Of a stretch of DNA of 64,000 nucleotides, positions 38,401 through 51,200 are shown in pieces. The stretch spans positions 39,547,515 to 39,611,514 of the forward strand of contig OU015528.1 of NCBI GenBank assembly GCA_907165065.1. The letters are read 5' to 3'. This DNA is from Caprimulgus europaeus (lineage: Eukaryota > Chordata > Aves > Caprimulgiformes > Caprimulgidae). Numbering within the stretch: the stretch's first letter is position 1; every line of letters starts with the position of its first letter. Under the pieces are notes generated by a model that had not been told where the DNA came from, did not search any database, and saw nothing but the letters and a program-made list of their open reading frames with translations. The translations under genes and the position numbers were made by a program.

Positions 38401-39166
38401 ACTGTCCAGATGCATTGCATATGGTAAGCTGGGTATCTGGTTTCCATTCCAGGGACCAGGCAGTAAATGCATATCATTTAGGTGCTTTGAGTTTTTGGCT
38501 AATTTCAAGTCTGTGAGTAATGGCTGGGACTATTCATATCCTTGACACTAGGCAAATACTCAGGAGATTTACTACAATGTTAAATCACAGTAAAAAGTCA
38601 AAAACTCTCATTTTTTTCTTCTCTTCATATATACATACATTGAGTTTTCTGTACTTTTAAGTAATTATTTTTCTCCTTAAAACTTAAATTCATGGCATGA
38701 TTTGCCTACAATTTTGCCCCAATAATTTTGTCTTCAAATCAGACAGCTAAAATAAAATAATCCTGAAAGGCTGCATTTCTTTAACATCTTTCCCCAGACC
38801 ACCTCAAAATGCTTTATGAAAAATAACCAAGCTTTTCAGTATGTCAAAGGCATTTGAGTACTTAAAGGGAAATAGATTCTGACACACCCAAGTCTTTCTT
38901 CCAAGCCCAGCATTCTCTTGTTCAGATTCTTTCCTGCTCTCTTCCTCTCCTCCTATGCTAACAAAACTTCAACCACCTTTGATTCATACCTCTCTAACAG
39001 CTATAGCTAAATGCGGACTATTTAATCTAAAGGCTTGATTACACCATACTTCATATAGCCATCAAAACCTGTTTCCTTTCTGAAGACCTTTTTTTTTTCT
39101 AGTCACCTACTACTTACTCAATTTACACTTTGTCATTCATTAAGTGAGTCCTTATTTCTGTAAGTA

Positions 39167-39193
39167 TCTTTTTCTTTCTTCCTTTCTTCCTTT
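39167..39193 (+). repeat. CT-rich microsatellite-like tract
   Basis: An irregular run of tttctttc and cctttcttcc units on the plus strand, inside a wider pyrimidine-rich stretch (about 38930-39300). Confidence 0.85.
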
Positions 39194-40952
39194 AATGAGC
39201 TTCATTTCAATTCCACTCTTTCACCACTCTTAATATTTTCTCAATTCCTTGTTCTTTGGATTGCAAACCTGACTCTTCCTTTGCATGTATTTAATTTTTA
39301 CTTGAATCAAAAATCTGAAAATCAACTAGACTTGCTTTGAAGCAAGTTTGTTTTTTTCTTTCCATACCATTTTTCTTTTCACTAATCAGTTCTACTTCCT
39401 TTAGCTCAGAGTGGATCTCTTATCTGAACTTCTAGTGGTGGAAAACACATTCTTCTTTTTCTACCTGTTGAGTTTGGATTGGACATGAAACATCCAGGGG
39501 ACATTTCAAAAGCAGAAAAAGACATGGGACTGAATAAAAAGGGGTAATGTCTACATCTGTTTTTTTGCTGAATAAATTATTTGTCTTACCACCACAATTT
39601 AAAGACTACACCATGGGAGCTCTCATTGCCATTCTGTGTACTTTACTGGGAAAAAATCAACAACAAAAACACATGTATTGATACTGATTTGAGATGAGAG
39701 TGTCTTAGTTAATATTTTTCATTCATTTAAGTACTAAGTAAAAACGAATACAGTACAGTCAAAAGACTGTCAGAGCTAGTGAGAAATGCTTCACACTGTC
39801 TCTACCAAAAGGGTTAAACAGTTTCCCAAGGCATGTTTTAGTAGCTGTACTATTTTTCAAACACTACTAGATATCGCAGTAGTGATTTTTCTCAGAAGCA
39901 AAGTTTCAGTCTTGAGTCACTCCTTCAGCTGCTGTCCCTTCTTGGTGTTCCTCACTGTCCCCTCAGCTCTCATCTACCTCACTGCAACTTTCAGCATTTA
40001 CTAATTATAGCAATGAAAAGCACTGAAATCTTTAATACTATTATTAGTGCTATTATTAATATTATAGTCTGAGATTCTCTTATTCTACTAAATAATTTGC
40101 CAACTAATTAATTCACTATTTTCAGAAATGAGAATAGCAAGTAATAAAATATTTGAAAAAAAGGCATGTTAGAAAATTACTGATTGCAAAATACTGAATC
40201 AAGAAGATACTTGCTCTCAAGACCCAAAAGTGTACTACACTGGGATACTGACACTGCTTTATTGCTTTTACTAGCATCAAAGATTTGCTGTGTCTCTCTT
40301 TCTCGGGTATAAAAAAATCAAATATCTATGAAAGCAGTTGAAGGTATAGAAGATTAGTAAAGTTCTGAGTTTTAATGAGACCATGGTCGTTCTGAAGAGT
40401 TCTCTCTCTTGGTAGAGAATAAAAATACAGCATTCTCCCCTGAGAACACAGCATTCAAAACCTCCCGAACATGGCATTTTACCCACACACATGAAGTATG
40501 AGCACCATCCAGTGGCAAAGGAAGTAAATCACATCTTATATTTCCAATTTCCTTTTTCCCCAAACTACAGAATCTAACTAGGTATTTAAATGTTTTTATT
40601 GAATTTCCTGCATTTAAAGACTGGGATAAATATATTTCTGCTAATTTCTCGAAGGTGTTGTAGCAGTAGGAAAGTATTTTTTAGTACACTGCAATTCAGC
40701 TGAAGAGTGTGTTAGTTTTTCATGGTGGTCAATACAGTTAAGTATTTTTTCCGAGTATCTAAAACCCTTTTGCAAACACATCGGTTTTTTCTACTGCTAT
40801 CACAAACATAACTCATCCCTTCCTAGTGTGACAAGATCACTGTTCCCCTTACACCAGCATGAGGATTCATCAGCTAACATTTATCCCTAAGAACAGGGTT
40901 ATGATTGTTCAACTTTTTTGGGGTCTTGGTTTTGGTTTGTTGTTTTTTTTTC

Positions 40953-41372
40953 ACAGAATCATAGAATCATTCTGCTGGAAAAGACCTTTGAGATCAGAGT
41001 CCAACTGTACCTATCCACTACTAAACTGTATCTCTGAGCACCTCATCTACCCTTTAAACACCTCAAGGGATGGTGACTCAACCACCTCCCTGGGCAGCCT
41101 GTTCCATTGCCTGATAACCCTTTCAGTGAAGAAATTTTTCCTGACATCCAATCTGTACCTCCCTTGGCACAACTTGAGGCCATTGCCTTCTATTACTTGG
41201 GAGAAAAGACACACACCTGCCTCGCTACAACCTCCTTTCAGATAGTTGTAAACAGTGATAAGGTCCCCATTAAGCATCCTTTTCTCCAGGCTAAATAACC
41301 CCAGTTCCCTCAGCTGCTTCTCATAAGGTTTGGTCTCCAGTCCCTTCACCATCTTCATTGCTCTTCTCTTTT
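40953..41372 (-). mobile_element. CR1 LINE, short 5'-truncated copy of a different subfamily
   Basis: Begins tcacagaatcatagaatcat (complement of the CR1 tail). The minus strand encodes the ORF2 C terminus: [60 protein letters not shown] and [13 protein letters not shown], a nearly unbroken 103-codon frame (41047-41358). The sequence differs clearly from the 405 and 47723 copies ([10 protein letters not shown] against [10 protein letters not shown]), marking another CR1 lineage. Ends at about 41372 in T-rich sequence. Confidence 0.92.
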
Positions 41373-43689
41373 TTGTATCTTTTCAAATCTGTTCTCTTTT
41401 TTTCTTCTCTACATGATACTTTTTAAGGTATCAATAAAATTTTGATACATCAGAAAAGACTAAAAACAGGCAAGACTATAATGTCTTGCATATAACTGAA
41501 TTTGAGAACCTCCACTGAAGAGTATGGAGGTAATGGCATGGCCTTTGTTTGTGCCATACTGATGATGACTGATTCTATTATCTTTCTTTGGAGAAATCAG
41601 ATCTCCTAAAGCTTATTGGCTTCAGATACCTTAGGCCTCTGCAATAAATTATATTGGAAATGTATTTTCACTTTCCACATGGATGATACTGTTCTTAGGC
41701 TATTTCTGATCATGTAAGACACAAACAGAATTTTCTTTAATTTTAAGCATGACTGCTTTTTGCAATTACCTTTTATTAAAAAAAAAAAAGCAAATTAATT
41801 GTGGTTATGACTGACATGACACTCAAATATTCTGGCTTTTAAATAGATAAATATCTGAAACCCCTCTCTCCTGCCCTCTACACTTCTTTTACTTCTTTTT
41901 ATCCATAATGACAGCAAGCACCAACTTACCCCCAGAGCTGAAGTATGAAAGTGGTGTGAATTCCCTTGCTTTTAACAGCAGCTATACAATTTCATACTGT
42001 GTTTCACTAGTTCTTTCATTAATATCCAAGGACTTGGATGTTGCACTTTGTAGTAATGATTTTTAATGTTTTTAAACCTCTACAGCTGCCAATTTTGGGG
42101 GCCAGTCCTGCTTCTTCAGGCAGAACACAGCAGGTTAAAGGAACTTCTGCACTTCAGAGTGTTCAGTCATGGCTGAGATCAAACTATGAATCAAACAGCC
42201 AGCAGTACACAGGACATATACTCTGGGCCTTCTCAAGTCTTAAAAATTTCATGAAGCTGAGGTGAGACATGCTAATTGCAGCTGTAAGGAAACAACTGAT
42301 TGTGAAGCAATGGTTTAAATGATTGGAAACTCTAAATAAGCATTGAAAGAGTGCAAGGAGACAGGATAAAGGGCAGAAGACCCATTCCCCAGCAGAATAA
42401 TCTTCAGCAGTCTGCTTAAGTAACATTCATCCTCTCTGTGATGCTTTAAACAGAAGTAGCTATTACACTTTCATAGTAAGATCTTGTTCACGTTTTTTAA
42501 TTGATCTTGTGTACCAGCAGGCATTAAGCCATCACTTCACATTTAAAACTATGGTCTACAGAACTACAGGCAAGAATTTAGTAACAGATTTCTGCATTCT
42601 GTGGACTGGGCAGCCACTTTAAAAGTGTGATATGATAAGGTGGAAATCTGCTGCTGCTCTGCTGCAGCTTTACATGCTTCCTCCAGGTCTCTAACGGTGA
42701 TCCATTATACACATAGTAATATTGCCAACTGATCAGCTGTGAATGCACAACCTCATTAGACTACACCAGCTCGCTCCTGTGTTCTAATACATGCATTTTA
42801 GAGCACGACTTTAAACTCTATTCTATGTGCACAACTTTAAAAAAAATGCAAGGTAAGCCTGATAATTAAATATAGTTTTTTCCTCAACTGATGCTACTGG
42901 TTCAACTTTCTGATTATTGGAAAAAACTTCAAAAGCTTCCAGGCTAAGAATGGAAAATTATCTGGTATTATCCTCCCAAAGACAAAAGAAAAGAATTTTA
43001 TCAGGTTGGTAAGATATTTTGATTTAAGATTTTGCTCCTTTGCATTTGTTTAGTGTAGCTTTTACACACTAACACGCTCAAATCTATACTCTTTGAAGCA
43101 CAGTATGTGTTAGAACACCATTGTTCCCCATGTGGACAAGCAGAAGGCACTTAACTTTTGGGCTACCAGCATCCCAAATCAACCTTCACCATTTTTCTTC
43201 CCATATCAAAGGCCAAGAGGTGGCCAATGAATGGTAAGAGAATAGTCAGAGCTGTGCAAGAGATTTGTTTCAGTTTTTGGCCTCTGAAATAGGGTTAAAC
43301 TGGAGTGATAGAAAGTAGGATAGTGAGACATCCATATCTGGTTATGAATCCGAGACTTGCATTTACCTCAAATGAATTAATCTGGTTCTTTGATGTTGGG
43401 ACAACGTAACTAGGTTCTTCCCTTTGCTTATTAGAGGTAGCAAAGACAGAGTTTGCACCTAATATTAAAGCTCTATAAGGTAAGAAATAAGTAATGTACT
43501 AGTTTCCAGAATATCATCTCAGTTTACAGCAGTACATCAACTACCAGATTCACAGTAGAAGTCCTCATTCAATAGTTTATTAAGATGACTAATTTAGCTT
43601 TTTTTTTTTTTTTTGTCTTTCAGGTTCTTTATCATCTCTAGCTAGTAAATGTTATTCTTTCAGATAGCCCAGCTGAGGAAAAAGCAGGC
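41373..43689. other. Intergenic sequence downstream of SLC6A15
   Basis: Unique sequence with less AT bias around 42540-42850. It may include the distal SLC6A15 3' UTR if the transcript runs past the LTR fragment. No gene recognised. Confidence 0.6.
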
Positions 43690-43800
43690 TGTGTTACTGT
43701 TGCCATTTAACCTCAGCCAGCAGCTAAGCACCAGACACCTGCAGTGGGATGGGAGAGAGAATCGGAAGAGTGAAAGTGAGAAAACTCAGTTTATAATAAA
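43690..43800 (-). mobile_element. Short avian LTR fragment next to the SLC6A15 3' end
   Basis: The plus strand reads cctcagccagcagctaagca, ccagacacctgcagtgggat and gagagagaatcggaagagtg. This is the complement of the terminal part of a common bird LTR (gcttagctgctggctgagg at its end). About 110 bp is recognisable. It is flanked on the left by a 16-base T run (43599-43614) and lies about 1.1 kb past the stop codon. Confidence 0.6.
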
Positions 43801-43849
43801 TTATAATAAGTTATAAATGCACAGTTATAGCAAGTGTATTAGGAAACCA

Positions 43850-44856
43850 CAGAAAAATACCTTGTCAATCTCTTTATTCATAGGTTAAAATGTAATGCCA
43901 TACAGTTTTTAACAATTACTGACTGAAAAAATTTACCTGCATAAAACAGAAGCAAAACTGAAGGAGACTAATTAAAAAAGCCATCTTGCTTCAACTTTGG
44001 AAACGATTACATATAGAATAATATACATATTTACATTACAAGTATAGTATAATATATAAATATAATATATATGTAATCTTGTAACCACAATAAATATCAA
44101 GGTCTTTTTTAGGCACACAGCAGAAAAAATGCAGAATCTGCACAATCCTTAAGATTCTTGGAGTGACTCACTCTTACATTGTTTTCACACTGAAAAAGCA
44201 AATATTTTACATAAAATATACAGCCACAGTTTATGCAGTCCCCAGTGAAGAGGGAATCTTTCCTTGTCTCCCTGTAAGTCTACTCCTTGTTTTTCTAAGA
44301 CTATTGCTCTATACAGCTATTACATAAGAAAATAGTTTGCAGGCTTGTTTTTTACTCAGCTAATAGCCTAAGTAATTATTGGTGCTAGCAAAATAAGTAC
44401 AGCATATCTACATAAGGTATATACAAGCGTTTGCACAAACACAGGTTTGGTGAACAACTTCTGAGCTGAATTTTAATACTGGGGAGTTAAGGTAAAAGCA
44501 GAAAAAAAGCATTTTCAGTGATATTACCTCAGAAATATTTTATCATTTGAGTGAGACCTGGGCTTCAGAGAGAGAAAGCTTTAAATTTATAAATTAATTT
44601 TAAAAATCAAATTCTTGGCTATGCCGGCAGATGCAGGCTGCCGTTGATTTTGAATGTGTTCCCTCCAGTGCAAATGAAAACTCAGAGAACCAATCCAAAG
44701 GGAGTTTTCTCAACCTGCTTCTCACAGTCACCACATTTTAAAGACTGTCGCCATGGAGCACCTGAGATCATACCCTAGTAAGTGAAGATGACTCCTTCTC
44801 ATAGGAGAGCCATGAGCAGTGATAGAGGAGAAACAAACAGCATTTTTTCTCTGCAG
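43850..44856 (-). other. SLC6A15: Probable SLC6A15 3' UTR (far end approximate)
   Basis: Sequence immediately after the TAA on the minus strand, unique and AT-rich, with no coding pattern. The left limit is set only by the first canonical AATAAA on the minus strand (43873-43878). The transcript could end earlier at an ATTAAA (44472-44477) or run further left, past the LTR fragment at 43.7 kb, to another AATAAA at 43576-43581. RNA evidence is absent here, so the boundary is inference. Confidence 0.5.
43873..43878 (-). promoter_or_regulatory. SLC6A15: Candidate SLC6A15 polyadenylation signal AATAAA
   Basis: The plus strand reads tttatt, giving AATAAA on the minus strand, 979 nt past the stop codon. 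It is the first canonical hexamer downstream. Alternatives are ATTAAA at 44472-44477 and AATAAA at 43576-43581. In AT-rich DNA such hexamers are frequent by chance. Confidence 0.3.
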
Positions 44857-45228
44857 TTACAAATCAGACTCTGGCATATCAGGCATATCTGCCATCAGGT
44901 ACCCAATACCATAACGTCCATTTGGAGCAGTGTCCAGAGTTGGTGATCCAGTCTGTTTTCGATATATATTTTTGCCAAAATTTGGAGACGGCACTTCACT
45001 TGGACTCTTCCCATGAATCAGACTTGTATCATCTCCCTCCAGATTAACAGGTTCCTTTATTATCCGACCTCTTTTGTAGGATACAGATGCCAAACTACCA
45101 GAGCTGTCATCAACAAGGTTACAACGGCGCACCATGAAGACTATTGGGACTGGCAGTATGGCCAACACCATCAGAGATATACAGACAATCATCCCCCATG
45201 CTGGATAGCTGTGGAACTCTTCTGTAGC
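44857..45228 (-). CDS. SLC6A15: SLC6A15 terminal coding exon: TM12 and cytoplasmic C terminus
   Basis: 372 nt, 123 codons and TAA (44857-44859). Encodes [15 protein letters not shown]12 ([20 protein letters not shown]), [11 protein letters not shown], then the long hydrophilic tail with [50 protein letters not shown] and PDMPESDL. This tail identifies SLC6A15 rather than SLC6A17 and is highly conserved against the human protein as I recall it. Acceptor gggttgttcag. Confidence 0.97.
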   Translation of the reverse strand, partial: ATEEFHSYPAWGMIVCISLMVLAILPVPIVFMVRRCNLVDDSSGSLASVSYKRGRIIKEPVNLEGDDTSLIHGKSPSEVPSPNFGKNIYRKQTGSPTLDTAPNGRYGIGYLMADMPDMPESDL

Positions 45229-48200
45229 CTGAACAACCCAGAAGAAAAATTATTAATACATCTTTGCTTAAAAAGGAGCAAACCTGCAGTTCTCACCAAG
45301 GCCTGCAGTCTTCAAACACATACTCATCTTTTTGTCACCTTGCACCTACAATGTGGACACCACTACAGATCTCAAATTTGAACAGTCATGGAGATGTAGT
45401 ATTGTTATCTTTCTGCCAGTGAGTAGGACCAAAACACTGTCCCAGTTTCCAAGATGCTCAGACCATACTGGTAGAACCCAAGTCAAGATTTTCACATTAG
45501 GCCTTCTGCTACATTTGGCTCTAGTTGTTCCTTGATCCCTTAAAGGATGTTCAGAACAGACAAACGTGCAGCAGTATCTGTAACTCTGTCTGGAAAATAA
45601 GTCCTTGTTCTGTAGGCTAATAGCTGGTCTAGACAGGGTCTGTCTCAGAGCACCCTGTGGAATTGTTCTACTTTGTATAAACTCCATGTAAACTATAATG
45701 CATTTACTGGGGCAGTGACTACATCCACATCTCTACTGCATCCATGCAACATTTAATTGTATATATGGAAAAGATGTTTTTCTGAAAATCCCAAGAAAGT
45801 AATAGTGGTTGTCTGGTTATAGGCAGGAATCTACCTACAGTAAAGCCAGCTTCTTTTATGTACACTTTACCTGTCTTTGCCGTTAATAATTTTCCCTGGC
45901 TAATTTGGACAATCGTCCATTCAAAAGGGTCCCTGAGATTCAATTCTCTGCCATTTTATTTGCCCTGTATTTTATATGACAAGAGTGTAGAAACAGCTGA
46001 AGGCTGATGAGCCTACAAGCCAACAGAACACTTAGAGTAACCTTGACTGAAACTCTGTTTGGACACAACATGAAGCACTGACTCTACAGTTCACACAGAT
46101 GTGTTTTTTACAAATCAAACATTCTTATCGGAGACAGTTTTTAACACAGCTGTTACCTGCAAAGTGATATGTGTTCCCAAAGAGGAAAATTTATGACATG
46201 GCTAATCTCAATATTTAGTTCCACATTAAAAATTGATGTGCTATCTGAAATGATTTATTCAGTGTTATCAGCTAACTATTTTCTGCAGTAAAACAAAATG
46301 TAATGAAAGTGAACCACCTCTCCCATCCATAAGAATTTTTTCAACATACATCAGCAAACTAAAAGTCACAAAAAGCATGAAGCTTTGTGTCAAGCAGTTA
46401 TATTTTAAAGCAGAACGACTCTAATATTTAAGAATGGTTGGTTTTACATTAATATTACTTGAGATGAAAACAACCAGGTCATTATTTATACTGATTTTGA
46501 ATTTCTAATTGCAAAGTTTTTATCTTTTCAGGTACTTCTGAAATACTTTAGATGTGATCATTATGATGGTGATAGCATCTGCTATATACGTACCATATCT
46601 TCAATCCAAGCATTGTAGCCAGGAGGACTTAATCCCATTTGGACAATACTAGCTACCAGCAAACATAACAACACTAAAGGTGAAACATACTTCCACATGT
46701 AGTAATAATACTGGCTTGGAGAAAACCCAAGCATATCCTTCAGATCCTCCATAAATCTGTGAAGAGGATAAAAGGTTAATGTTAGTGTGTGCACTGACAT
46801 TTCAAGTACTGTAACTTACATATAGTAACTAATTTGAGGGAAGAGACACATTGAAAAAAATGCATGTGTAGAAATGGCTGCTGTGTACATGACTTGATGG
46901 GCAGAAAAATACAGCTTGTATTACTAGTTCAGAACAGATGAACAGAAGGAATCACTACACAGTGCAGTGACTCAGTTAACTGCTTACTGGACTGTGCTGG
47001 AAAGATATTTAAATCCACCTTTCTTTTTTAAGATTCTTTTGTACATCTTATTATATTGTCTACTGGGTTGTTTACTGAGGCATGTGTCATTACTTTTGAG
47101 GATATATAAAAACAGATTCTGCAAAACCAATTTCAAACCCACATGTGCGCTCCAGTGTAAAAAATAACTTTATGCATAAGCTATGGTTTGCATCACTTAA
47201 GTTGCTGAAATAAAACTTTGAGAAGCTTCAAATTTGCCTCCCTATGCCTCAAAATTTCAATTTATTATATGAACAAAACTCTTATTTTTGTATTCTTGAC
47301 AGAGGAGTATGTGGTTCCAGAGCCAGTAGAAAAAGAGAGAATATTTTTAGAGTTAATTTTTTTGGAGTATGCACAAGCATGGATTCTGTTTTAACTCTCT
47401 TGTGGTCCCACTCCCTTTTGAAATGTGTGTCTCAAAAAAGCTCTTACAGCAATAAGTATGTTTTCAAAGCAGTTACACACATGAAGCTACTGTCATATAA
47501 ACTCTCAAAATTTGTTTTGAACTACATAGTTTGGGGTATTCTATCCTTTGTTTATACTGCAATGAAACACATTGTTGAGAAGACAAATTTACAAATAGTT
47601 TTTGCCCTCTCTAGATACCCTTTTCTTTCTGTGATCTTCAGTTCTTCATGCAGTTAAGCATAAATCTATTATTTTAACTTTAAAGTCTTTAATCATCTCC
47701 ATCCTACTTTTCTTCTTCTAAAAGAATCATAGAATGGTTTGGGTTGGAAGGGACCTTAAAGATCATCTAGTTCCAAGCCCCCTCCCATGAGCAGGGAAAC
47801 CCACCACTAGACCAGGTTGCTCAAAGCCTCATCCAGCCTGGCCTTGAACACTTCCAGGGAAGGGGCATCCACAACTTCTCTGGGCAACCTGTTCCAGTGT
47901 CTGAACCACCCTCACAGTGAAGAATTTCTTCCTAAGATCTACTATAAACCTACCCTCTTTCAGCTTAAAGCCATTTCCCCTTGTTCTGTCACTACCTGCC
48001 CTTGTAAAAAGTCCCTCCCCAACTTCCTTGTAGGCCTCTTCAGGTACTGGAAGGCCACTATAAAGTCTCCCCAGAGACTTATATTTTCCGGGCTGTTCAG
48101 CCCCAACTCTCAGCCTGTCCTGGTAGGAGAGGTGCTCCAGCCCTTGGATCATGCCCGTGGCCCTTCTCTGGACTCATGCTAACAGGTCCATGTCTGTCTT

Positions 48201-51200
48201 GTGCTGGGGGCTCCAGAACTGGATACAGGACTCCAGGCGGGGCCTTAAAAAAGTGGAGTAAGAAGGGGAGAATCACCTCCCTCAAACTGCTGGCCACACT
48301 TTTTTTGATGTGGCTACCAAGCTCCTTTAGCACCGATTCCCTCAAAGTAGCTTTTTCTTCTTGACTACAGGCATTAATAGGTTGTCTTTTTCCTGTCCTT
48401 TGGCTGTAATCCCTTTCAATTTGGCGTTTGGGTCTTTTGTTTTGTTTTTCCTTCTTTCTGATCGAAGTCAATGTGTCTAATCCAGTAAGACAAATACACG
48501 GATCTTCATCTATGAGTATGACCCCCTGGTGCTATCACAGCCAATGACAACCTGAGGTTGTTGATTCTGGTAGTTTTTGCAAACAAGAATTCATAAAGAA
48601 GGATATTCTGGAGAAATATACATCAGAAGAAATATTAGGAATATTGTGGAGGGAGGTTTATGTGTCCATTATGAATGAGAAATCTGGCTATTAACTTTTC
48701 ACTCTATCCTGTCAAAACCTCTTCTGAAAACATAAATCAATTGCACTCTGATTCAGATGCAAAGTATTACCATAGTTTAGCTATTCCTAAACACCAGCTT
48801 CCTCTCAGGTAACTTTTGGCATGTCTACCTCTTCCACAGTGGAACTCTACCTGTTTGGACATTACCAACCTGATACCCAGGTCATCTGTTTCATCTTTTA
48901 TTTGCATGTGTAAAAACACTGCATGGTGTTTTCATGTCTATGCGATCAATTACAGGATTATACATGTGGTCCAAATGGGAATTTTCCCTTAATGAGTAAC
49001 TAGACCTGGCGCTACTTGCATAGACCAGAAACAACATCTGGAAATCATAAAATTATATTTTCTTATTATAGTTTTATTTCATTATGGCAAGGGATGAGCT
49101 GATTACTTAGACTGAACAAGTGAAAAGTCAAATGAAAAACCATCCATTTTATGTCACCTTTTGTACATGCAAAGCAATCACAGATGTTTAAATTACTATA
49201 AATCCTAGTATAGAACACGGCATGAGTTATTTTTGATACAAGCTCTTTTATTCCTTAAAACACATTCTGACTATTTTCATCATAAGACATAAAAAATTTG
49301 AGGGACCTGATGGTCTTTTCAGTCATCACAGATAGAAGATTACTTAAATTCACTATCAACTGTGCTGCTTCCAAGTAAGTTTTGAGCCTATTCTTTGCTA
49401 TCATTCCCTCTCTTTTCCTCTCTCACAACTAATGCGAAGAACGATTGCTACACCAGCTCAAAATAAATCTAGCTCATAACTGAAACTTTATTTTTGTTAC
49501 TGTCATTAGAGTTTGCTTTGGTCCTCTCTCAAGCTGCCTGGAATACTGCAGATCTGTTCAGAATACTCATTGTCATCTGCTGCTTAGACCATGGTTATTA
49601 CTTCTTGAAATCTTTCTCTTGCTGTCTTATTTCTACCTCATTTCCTCATACTTGCATATCCAGTCTCCTTCCTAATTCTCCAATTTTGTCTCTTTTACTG
49701 CATTGTCCTCTCTTTGGATGTGTTGCAATTGCTCTTCAGGTGTCATCACTGTCCTGATGCAGCTCCAAACCTGTTACTAAAAACATAATTCGTGTCCAGA
49801 TTGACCCACTTTCTACTTACTTGTATTTATGTATACTTCACAAATACTTCAGGCAATATAATTAAAATAGTAATAATTATTGTAATTAATACTGTTGATA
49901 TGGACAGGGAAATATATTTCCTTCACTTACTTGTCTATTCCATAAATTCGGGTGACTGCAATATTCTCCAAAATGACCACAATAAGCAGGGGTAGAGTAG
50001 CTGAGTAGTCATCAAACATCGTCACAAAATAATTTCCAGAGCGCTGCACAAAGATCAGGCCAATAAAAAATGCTACCAAGCAGCAGATCACTGGAAAAAA
50101 GGACAGAGACGTGAGCCATAATTATAATGAAGTTCAACAGACAAAAAGGAAATAAAGAAAGCTCAAAGCAGCTATATAAAGATATATATTTAACATATTA
50201 TTTCATATAATCAAAGTTGATAATATTTTCCTATTTGGGGAGTCTCAATTTTAAGGACATTAGGAATCCCACCTATTCCCTATATGAAAGAAAAGTTAGG
50301 AAATTAGAAGTAATTACTGGAATTGCCCTAATACAGCAGTCAAAATTAATCAAGTGACTATTTCTCATTAAACATTTAACTTAAGGTGAATGCAAGGCTA
50401 AAATAAGCAGAACTGGTAAGCAAAACATCATAGATCATGTTATTTGGTCACTAGATCTCTTTTTGGAATTTAGAAGTGAAAAGGGACAAAGTTTCAGACT
50501 GTGATTCTAAAAAACAGAGAGGCTTTCCCTAGATAATTCACAGCATGAACTTCCTTTAGGATCTAACTAAGTGTATCTGTGCACTAGGCAACATCATTCC
50601 TGCCCTTTCTTTTGTTTAGGGACAACCTAAAATATGCTTCTTGAATGCTTGATGCTGCAGTAATGAATCTCAATATTATTTCTTCATACTAAATTCATCA
50701 AGAATAGGACTGACAGACACAAAATAAGTAAAATTTCAATAAACCATGAAATCAATTGTAAGTTTAGTACCAGTAAGACTGATTTTCCCACTTGAAGTGA
50801 CTTTTTTCTCCCCCTACTCAGAACTTAGGCTGAGGATACACCTAAGCAGTCTAAAATTAGGTAAAATTAATCTGGGTTAAAGTACAAAATATCCTAATAG
50901 AATATACCTACTGCATAAATCCCAGATAATCAATTATTATTGATTAAAGTAGTGAAAGGAAGACAATGACACATTTTTAAAATACTGTTATATAAGACCA
51001 ATCACTTTTTTCAACCTTGTAGTTAACTATTGTTATAGTGACTTTCAGATACTAGAAATTTAGAACTAAAGAGATTGTTAGAAATTTACAGGAACTCTTA
51101 ACGCAAGACAACAAAACCAAAAGAAAATAGATAAAAACTCCTCAACCTGAGACTCATTTTTTACACTAAGTTTTGTTACTGACCTTCAGAAAAGGATAAG

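Larger units (their letters stand above)
33991..40952. other. Intergenic sequence, mostly unique
   Basis: Apart from the CR1 tail scrap at 35440-35481 and the pyrimidine-rich stretch near 39 kb, nothing was recognised. Open frames up to 91 codons overlap each other on both strands (36779-37102) and lack motifs. Confidence 0.65.

Noticed and set aside
43599-43619. T16 followed by gtctttcag on the plus strand, resembling a strong 3' splice site antisense to SLC6A15
   Set aside because: The sequence after it reaches a stop in a few codons in the phase tested, and no partner donor or exon was found. The tract is more likely a poly-T associated with the adjacent LTR fragment.
47244-47657. 137-codon open frame on the plus strand inside an SLC6A15 intron
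   Set aside because: It has no recognisable domain, is antisense to the gene, and uses AT-rich codons. A rough stop-frequency estimate for this base composition predicts about one such frame by chance in 64 kb on both strands.
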